Below are positions 58,351 through 64,000 of a DNA stretch of 64,000 bases, one piece after another. This DNA comes from Beijerinckiaceae bacterium (GTDB lineage Bacteria; Pseudomonadota; Alphaproteobacteria; Rhizobiales; Beijerinckiaceae). Position 1 is the first letter of the stretch; each line of letters starts with the position of its first letter. A program made the translations under genes and the position numbers. The notes beneath the pieces were generated by a model. The model searched no databases. It had not been told where the DNA came from and saw only the letters and a program-made list of their open reading frames with translations. The stretch covers positions 1 to 64,000 of the forward strand of contig SCSF01000133.1 of the NCBI GenBank assembly GCA_004298435.1, given 5' to 3'.

Positions 58351-58429
58351 TATGGTTTGCGTGAAGAAAACGCGTCAAAACAAATAAGTAGAGCCCCGGT
58401 TCTGATTCCGTCAGAACCGAAACGGCTCT
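58351..58429 (+). repeat. 3' half of a mosaic intergenic repeat with terminal hairpin
   Basis: GGTTTGCGTGAAGAAAACGCGTCAAAACAAATAAGTAGAGCCCCGGTTCTGATTCCGTCAGAACCGAAACGGCTCT. Confidence 0.75.
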
Positions 58430-59264
58430 AACGCTGAGGATCCGCCAGAAGGGCGTGGATCTGCCGCGCCAGCGTGGTAAGCCGTTCGCTGTGCGAAGGC
58501 GCGGCGAGTGCGTAGAGGCTCTGCCCCTGGCGCCAGTAAACCGCGTTGGCCGACACCATTTCCAGACCCCGGAACGCGGGATCATCAGCGGGTTTCGCTG
58601 CGGCAATGCAGAGGACGATCGGCATTCCGGATGGATCGTTAAAATCGAGGCAGTTGACGGGGCCTTCGGCGTTGCCGCCCGCTTCGCCGCGCAACAGTTC
58701 CAGCCCGTGACGTTTCAGGCTCGGCAGAATGACGAGCGCCGGTTCGACCGCTCCGGCGTTCCAGCTCGCCGGCTGCTGCCGCATGGCGTGCTTTGGATGT
58801 CTGTGATGGAGGGCCGCCGTCGCGAGGAGCGCCACGGCTGAGCCATGGTTCGAAGATGCGTCAGAAAACGCATCGACGGCAAAGGCGCGATAGCGATTCA
58901 TCGACAGATTGGCGGCGATCGTGACGGTGATCCCGGCAACAAACGCAGCCGCAGCGAATGCCAGACCGCGCCGCCGCCGGCGTCGCGGGAGAAGGTCGCG
59001 CGTTCCGCCCTCATGTGACGGCGGCAGGCTGACGAGCCGCGGCGCGCAGGCCAGCGAGAGACTTGCCGGCACCTGCTCGATTCCGACGTGAGAAAATGCC
59101 GCCTTCAACAGCATGTTCTGCTGCCGCCAGGCTTCGATGCGCGCGGCGTCAGCCGGCGTATTGGCCAGATAGGCCAGCACAGCCTCGCGGCGATCGTCGT
59201 CGATTTCGCCATCGACGAAGCTATGCAGATCATCTTCGGCGATGGGGAAGGGGGTAGAACTCAT
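58428..59264 (-). CDS. anti-sigma factor (membrane-anchored)
   Basis: DDLHSFVDGEIDDDRREAVLAYLANTPADAARIEAWRQQNMLLKAAF, single TM GLAFAAAAFVAGITVTIAANL; adjacent to sigma gene. Confidence 0.85.
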   Translation of the reverse strand: MSSTPFPIAEDDLHSFVDGEIDDDRREAVLAYLANTPADAARIEAWRQQNMLLKAAFSHVGIEQVPASLSLACAPRLVSLPPSHEGGTRDLLPRRRRRRGLAFAAAAFVAGITVTIAANLSMNRYRAFAVDAFSDASSNHGSAVALLATAALHHRHPKHAMRQQPASWNAGAVEPALVILPSLKRHGLELLRGEAGGNAEGPVNCLDFNDPSGMPIVLCIAAAKPADDPAFRGLEMVSANAVYWRQGQSLYALAAPSHSERLTTLARQIHALLADPQR

Positions 59265-59271
59265 GGCGGCA

Positions 59272-59829
59272 CTATTTCACGAGCCGCAGATGCGTCGCGC
59301 GGCGCAGGGGCGCTTGCGGTGACGTTTCCGATAGCGCTTCGGCAAGGCGGCCTCGCGCCCGTCCCAGACGCGCAATCAATCCGCTACGGGAAATATGCAG
59401 AATCCGCGCGGCTTGCGCATAATTGAAACCTTCGAGTGCAACAAGCAGCAACGCCTCGCGCTCCTCGAGACGCAGGCTCGAAAGAGCGGCGCATAGTCCG
59501 CGCGGCAAAGCATTGGCGTGCAGCGCGTTGGAGTGTCCCGCCCGCGCCAGTGAGTCATCGCTATGAAGAGAGCCGCCGCTCAGCGCGCCATTGCCGCCGG
59601 CCGCCTGGAACTGGTGGCGGCTGTCGCGGTGCAGTTGCGTCAGATGCGCATAGACCTGGATGGCCAGATCGGGCCGATGTTCCGGTGAGCCGGATTCGAG
59701 AACCCGCATGAATGCCGCATGCACGAGTTCATCCGCCGCGTCGTTCGGCGCGGGCGAAGCCTGCATAAGGGCACGGGCATAACGACGCAATCGCGGCGTC
59801 ATAACGCTCAGTTCGTCCCTGACACTCAC
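59272..59829 (-). CDS. ECF-type sigma-70 family RNA polymerase sigma factor
   Basis: LRRYARALMQ...ADELVHAAFMRVLE region 2; LRLEEREALLLVALEGFNYAQAARILHISRSGLIARLGRARGRL region 4; GTG start. Confidence 0.88.
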   Translation of the reverse strand: MSVRDELSVMTPRLRRYARALMQASPAPNDAADELVHAAFMRVLESGSPEHRPDLAIQVYAHLTQLHRDSRHQFQAAGGNGALSGGSLHSDDSLARAGHSNALHANALPRGLCAALSSLRLEEREALLLVALEGFNYAQAARILHISRSGLIARLGRARGRLAEALSETSPQAPLRRATHLRLVK

Positions 59830-60380
59830 CTTAGCCCTCCTCGGAGTGCTTCCCGAAAAGCTTAAAGGTCTTTTCGAGGCGGCGCGCGCGTTCCCCCACA
59901 GCAATTTTTGTATCTTTGACGGCGATCGAATTGATCAGGTTCAAAGAGCTTGTCCCAAGGCGTCCCTTCGCCAACCTGCGGCAGATAGCGCTTGACCCTA
60001 TGCTGCCGCCCTTTTCTTAAATATTAGAGCGCAGTTGCTGCCTTGCCTATGGCTAGTTTGCAAATCTTCGCGCGAATTTCGCGGCTCCGGTTTCGTCCCG
60101 TTGCTGGCGGACCCGGCTGCGGCCGGCGGAATTTCCTCATGCCGGCCCTTTCCTTTGAACTTGCGCTCTGGTTAAAGGGCTCAGGTTTCGGTCGAAAGCG
60201 CCACTGTTCTCCTTGGCGGGCGGGAGCAGGGCTCCTGGACCGGAAGCGACAGCCCGGAGCCGCGACAGGCTCCACGAAACAAGTCTTGACCGAGGGCTTG
60301 GCCAATGTGCCAAATCCGGGTTAAGGCAGCCCCTGCGCGGCGGCAGTCATGGGTCGCCCCTCTCTTGAGCCGGATCGAGA

Positions 60381-61229
60381 ATGACGCAACCCGAACCCAC
60401 GCCCGTCAAAGCAAATCCTGTCGGGATCCTTACCGGCAAACGCGGCCTCGTCCTCGGCGTCGCCAATAATCGCTCGATCGCTTGGGGAATCGCCAGGGCG
60501 GCGCGCCAGGCCGGCGCGGAACTCGCCTTCACCTTTCAGGGTGAGTCGCTCGAAAAACGGGTGAGGCCCCTGGCGCAGGAACTCGATGCCCTCGTCGTCG
60601 GTCATTGCGACGTCACGGATCCTGCAACCCTCGACGCCGCCTTCAGCGAAATAGAACGTGTGTGGGGCCGGCTCGATTTCATCGTTCACTGCGTCGCCTT
60701 TTCCGACAAGGACGAGTTGACGGGGCGTTATGTCGATACGACGGCGGACAATTTCTGCAATACGCTGCTGATTTCCTGTTATTCCTTCACCGCAATTGCG
60801 CAGCGCGCCGAAAAACTGATGACGGAGGGGGGCTCGATGCTCACCCTCACCTATTACGGCGCTGAAAAATGGATGCCCCATTACAACGTCATGGGTGTCG
60901 CCAAGGCGGCGCTGGAAGCCAGCGTCCGTTATCTTGCCGCCGATCTGGGCGAGAAGAACATTCGGGTGAACGCTATATCCGCCGGCCCGATCAAGACGCT
61001 CGCGGCCTCCGGCATCGGCGACTTCAGCTATATTCTGAAATGGAACGAATATAACGCGCCGCTGCGGCGCTCCGTGACGATCGAGGAAGTGGGCGAGACA
61101 TCCGCTTTCCTGTTGTCGCCGATGGCGCGTGGCATTACCGGCGAAATCCTGCACGTCGATGCAGGCTATCATGTCGTGGGCATGAAAAACCCCGCCGCTC
61201 CCGATATGTCGGCTCTCATAAAAGACTGA
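60381..61229 (+). CDS. fabI: enoyl-[acyl-carrier-protein] reductase (NADH)
   Basis: GKRGLVLGVANNRSIAWGIARA, YYGAEKWMPHYNVMGVAKAALEASVRYLA, NAISAGPIKTLAASGI. Confidence 0.96.
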   Translation: MTQPEPTPVKANPVGILTGKRGLVLGVANNRSIAWGIARAARQAGAELAFTFQGESLEKRVRPLAQELDALVVGHCDVTDPATLDAAFSEIERVWGRLDFIVHCVAFSDKDELTGRYVDTTADNFCNTLLISCYSFTAIAQRAEKLMTEGGSMLTLTYYGAEKWMPHYNVMGVAKAALEASVRYLAADLGEKNIRVNAISAGPIKTLAASGIGDFSYILKWNEYNAPLRRSVTIEEVGETSAFLLSPMARGITGEILHVDAGYHVVGMKNPAAPDMSALIKD

Positions 61230-61271
61230 AGCCTTCGGCTGGCCTCTGCGGCGACGACGGCGCGAATTTCC

Positions 61272-61301
61272 GGCATCGCCGTCGCGCGACGGCATGATGC
61301 C
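61272..61301. terminator. strong GC hairpin downstream of fabI (GGCATC GCCGTCGC GCGACGGC AT GATGCC)
   Basis: Near-perfect stem containing a perfect 16-bp palindrome; no clear U tract. Confidence 0.4.
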
Positions 61302-61478
61302 GCATGAGCCGGAATTTTGCCCGAAGCTTGCGCCGGTTCATGCAAAGTTCATGTCGTTTGCTGCATAGAGTCACGGCAGCTTCAAAGGCCATTATCCGTG
61401 GCCAAAGTCGCTGAGAAAATTGCGATATCAGGCGTTGGGGGGCGCATCGCATGTTGAACTCATGTCATTTCGGCCGCG

Positions 61479-64000
61479 ATGCCGAATAGCCGATCGCTTC
61501 TCCAGATGAATTCCCCGCTTCGCGCCCACACGCCAAACCTCGCTCCGGTGCGGCCGGCCCGAGTCCTGCGCGGCCCTGTCCGCCCCGATTTGTGCCGCGA
61601 CGAATTGCTGTGCGAGATTTTCTCCGCAGCCGTCCAGGCCCAACCCGATGCCGTCGCTCTGATCAGCGGCGGCAGCCAACTGACCTATGCGGAACTCGAC
61701 CGGCGCGCCGAAGCCATTGCGCGTGGACTGGTCCGGCAGGGGATCGGCCCGGGACAGGTCGTCGGCCTCTGGCTGCCGCGCGGCTGTGAATTGCTGATCG
61801 GGCAGATCGCGATTGCCAAGACAGGCGCGGCCTGGCTGCCGTTCGACGCCGACACCCCGATCGACCGCATCGCCACATGCCTCGATGACGCGTCTGCCAC
61901 CGCGCTCCTGAGTTCCGGGCCGCGCGCCGAGATAGCGCGCGCCAAGCCGGTTTCCGCCGTCTTCACCGCCGCCGATCTCGTCGATGATGCCGATCAGACG
62001 ACCGTCAATGCGCGTGCATTGGGAGCGACGCCGGATCATCCAGCCTATCTGATCTATACGTCCGGCTCGACCGGCGCGCCGAAAGGCATCGTGATCAGCG
62101 GCCGCAACATCTGCCATTTCCTACGGGCCGCCAATGAAGTCTACGGCCTGAAAAACACGGACGTCGTCTTCCAGGGCGCTTCCGTCGCCTTCGATCTGTC
62201 GATGGAAGAAATCTGGCTGCCTTATCTGGTCGGCGCCACACTGTTCGTCGCGAGCCCGGAAATTCTCGGGGAGGCGGAACGTCTTCCGGATGTTCTGGAG
62301 GCGAACGGCGTCACTGTGCTCGACACCGTGCCGACGCTGCTCTCCTTATTGCCGCGCGACGTGGCAAGCTTGCGGCTCATCATCCTTGGCGGCGAGGCCT
62401 GCCCGCAGGCGGTCGCCAATGCCTGGTGCCGTCCGGGCCGCAGAATTTTCAATTCCTATGGGCCGACGGAAGCGACGGTCGTCGCGACCATCGCGGAGGT
62501 TCGCGTCGGCGCTGCCGTGACGATCGGAACGCCAATCCCGAATTACAGTTGCTACGTCGTGGATGAGGGGCTGGGTCTTCTCGGCGTTGGCGAGGAGGGG
62601 GAACTCCTGATCGGCGGCCCGGGCGTTGCGCAAGGCTACCTCGGCAGGCCGAAGCTGACTGGCGAAAAATTCATCGCCAATCCCTTCGCGGCCACCACTG
62701 GCGATCCGCTTCTTTATCGCTCGGGCGATGCCGTGGCGATCGATCAGCACGGCAATCTGTCGTTCCGCGGCCGCATCGACGATCAGGTGAAGATCCGTGG
62801 TTTTCGCGTCGAACTTGGGGAAATCGAGGCGAAGCTGACGGAATGCGCCAGCGTCGAACAGGCCACCGTGGTTTTGCGCCAGAACGACGGGCTCGACGAA
62901 CTCGTGGCCTTCATTGTTCCAGCGCGGGACGCCAAAATAGATGCGAGGCTTTTGCGCACCGAACTCAGGGCGCAGTTGCCGCCCTATATGGTGCCGGTCC
63001 GTTTCGAGACGCTCGCGGCCTTGCCGCGGCTTATCTCCGGCAAACTCGACCGCAACAGCCTGAAGAAACTGCAACTCGTTCCGCTCGCCTCCACCGAGGC
63101 GCAGGAGGAGCCGCGCAACGAAACCGAGGAGTTGCTTCTCGCCGCCGCGAAGCGCGTGCTGCCGCCGCAGCCGATCCCTCTCGACGCGGATTTCTTCACG
63201 GATCTCGGCGGCCATTCGCTGATTGCCGCGCGCTTCATTTCCGTCGTGCGGGAGACTCCGCGCCTCGCCGGAATCACCTTGCAGGATGTCTATGCTGCGC
63301 GCTCCCTGCGCGCCATGGCCACGCTTCTGAATGACAAAGCGCCTCCGGATGACGGCGCCGATCTTTCCTTCGAGCCGCCGCCGTTGCGCCGGCGTTTTCT
63401 CTGCGGCCTCGCACAATTTGCGGCCATGCCGTTCATTCTATCGTTGATCGCGATGCAATGGCTCGGCGTATTTATGAGCTACATGCTGTTCACGGACGCA
63501 GATGCAACGCTGTTCCAGGAAACGGTGACGCTGATTGCGGTCTATATCGCGATCGAGATCGGCATCGTCGCGATCGTGATCGGCGCCAAATGGCTGCTGC
63601 TCCCGCGCACGAAGCCAGGTCGCTATCCGCTATGGGGCGTCTATTACTATCGCTGGTGGCTGACCGAGCGACTGCTGAGCCTGATCCCTGTCAGGAACTT
63701 CCAGGGGACGGCGCTGATGCGCTTCTACCTGCGTGCGATCGGGGCGAAGATCGGTAAGGATGTGCTCATCGCCGATCTCGCCTGCGGAGCCTATGATCTT
63801 GTGTCGATTGGCGACCGCACCTGCATTGGCGCGAACGCAACCCTGGCTAATGCGCGGGTCGAGGGCAACGAGCTGATCATCGGCGCGATCGACATTGGCG
63901 CGGACGTGCAGATCGGCACCTCCTGTGTGATCGAAGAAGATTGCGTGATCGGCGACGGTGCGGAATTGCGCGATTTGACGGCGCTCCCTGCGGGCGGCCG
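61479..64000 (+). CDS. Pls/PosA-like single-module NRPS: adenylation domain, PCP, multi-TM region and start of hexapeptide acyltransferase-like repeats (truncated by window edge)
   Basis: Open to window end; LIYTSGSTGAPKGIVIS, NSYGPTEATVVAT, LYRSGDAVAIDQHGNLSFRGRIDDQVKIRGFRVELGEIE, DLGGHSLIAAR PCP, TM segments (MPFILSLIAMQWLGVFMSYMLF; LIAVYIAIEIGIVAIVIGAKWLLLP), IGDRTCIGANATLANARVEG hexapeptide repeats. Not in the ORF track. Confidence 0.88.
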   Translation, partial: MPNSRSLLQMNSPLRAHTPNLAPVRPARVLRGPVRPDLCRDELLCEIFSAAVQAQPDAVALISGGSQLTYAELDRRAEAIARGLVRQGIGPGQVVGLWLPRGCELLIGQIAIAKTGAAWLPFDADTPIDRIATCLDDASATALLSSGPRAEIARAKPVSAVFTAADLVDDADQTTVNARALGATPDHPAYLIYTSGSTGAPKGIVISGRNICHFLRAANEVYGLKNTDVVFQGASVAFDLSMEEIWLPYLVGATLFVASPEILGEAERLPDVLEANGVTVLDTVPTLLSLLPRDVASLRLIILGGEACPQAVANAWCRPGRRIFNSYGPTEATVVATIAEVRVGAAVTIGTPIPNYSCYVVDEGLGLLGVGEEGELLIGGPGVAQGYLGRPKLTGEKFIANPFAATTGDPLLYRSGDAVAIDQHGNLSFRGRIDDQVKIRGFRVELGEIEAKLTECASVEQATVVLRQNDGLDELVAFIVPARDAKIDARLLRTELRAQLPPYMVPVRFETLAALPRLISGKLDRNSLKKLQLVPLASTEAQEEPRNETEELLLAAAKRVLPPQPIPLDADFFTDLGGHSLIAARFISVVRETPRLAGITLQDVYAARSLRAMATLLNDKAPPDDGADLSFEPPPLRRRFLCGLAQFAAMPFILSLIAMQWLGVFMSYMLFTDADATLFQETVTLIAVYIAIEIGIVAIVIGAKWLLLPRTKPGRYPLWGVYYYRWWLTERLLSLIPVRNFQGTALMRFYLRAIGAKIGKDVLIADLACGAYDLVSIGDRTCIGANATLANARVEGNELIIGAIDIGADVQIGTSCVIEEDCVIGDGAELRDLTALPAGG

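Noticed and set aside
60043-60324. 93-aa ORF between the ECF sigma gene and fabI
   Set aside because: No Shine-Dalgarno, no family features, and an overlapping antisense ORF of equal length; likely intergenic.
62346-63416. 356-aa minus-strand ORF
   Set aside because: Antisense to the NRPS adenylation/PCP coding sequence, which has conserved core motifs in the plus frame.
1-64000. tRNA/rRNA genes, CRISPR arrays, transposases or integrases
   Set aside because: None recognised by eye on either strand; short or decayed examples could have been missed without a covariance-model or HMM search.

Overview
This 64 kb window comes from a high-GC alphaproteobacterial chromosome. Gene content and order suggest Rhizobiales, possibly Beijerinckiaceae (inference). 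Most of it is ordinary housekeeping backbone: a type-4-like UDG, EF-G-like GTPase, nasA and its FAD partner, Sua5, rRNA methyltransferases, dxs, ppdK, ispE, polyprenyl synthetase, glyQS, xseB, tag, ygfZ, dihydroorotase, pdxH, a CbpA-like DnaJ and fabI. Accessory modules sit within this backbone: BrnTA and MazEF toxin-antitoxin pairs, a TetR-controlled EmrAB/NodT-type efflux operon, a persulfide dioxygenase-rhodanese fusion, a cobalamin-riboswitch operon (btuB plus two uncharacterised genes) and an ECF/anti-sigma pair. The points most worth following up are: (1) a single polypeptide combining a DoxX-like membrane domain, a NirK-type two-cupredoxin oxidase that appears to lack the catalytic His, and cytochrome c; (2) a Pls/PosA-like single-module NRPS cut off by the right window edge and missing from the ORF track; (3) the B12-riboswitch operon with a soluble His-rich protein and a six-TM BtuM-like candidate; (4) a displaced, diverged copy of the polyprenyl synthetase 3' end flanking an orphan HTH antitoxin-like gene; (5) a family of mosaic intergenic repeats, one copy of which appears to be split by the MazEF module. 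No tRNA, rRNA, CRISPR array or transposase was recognised. All family calls come from reading motifs by eye; no database search was run.
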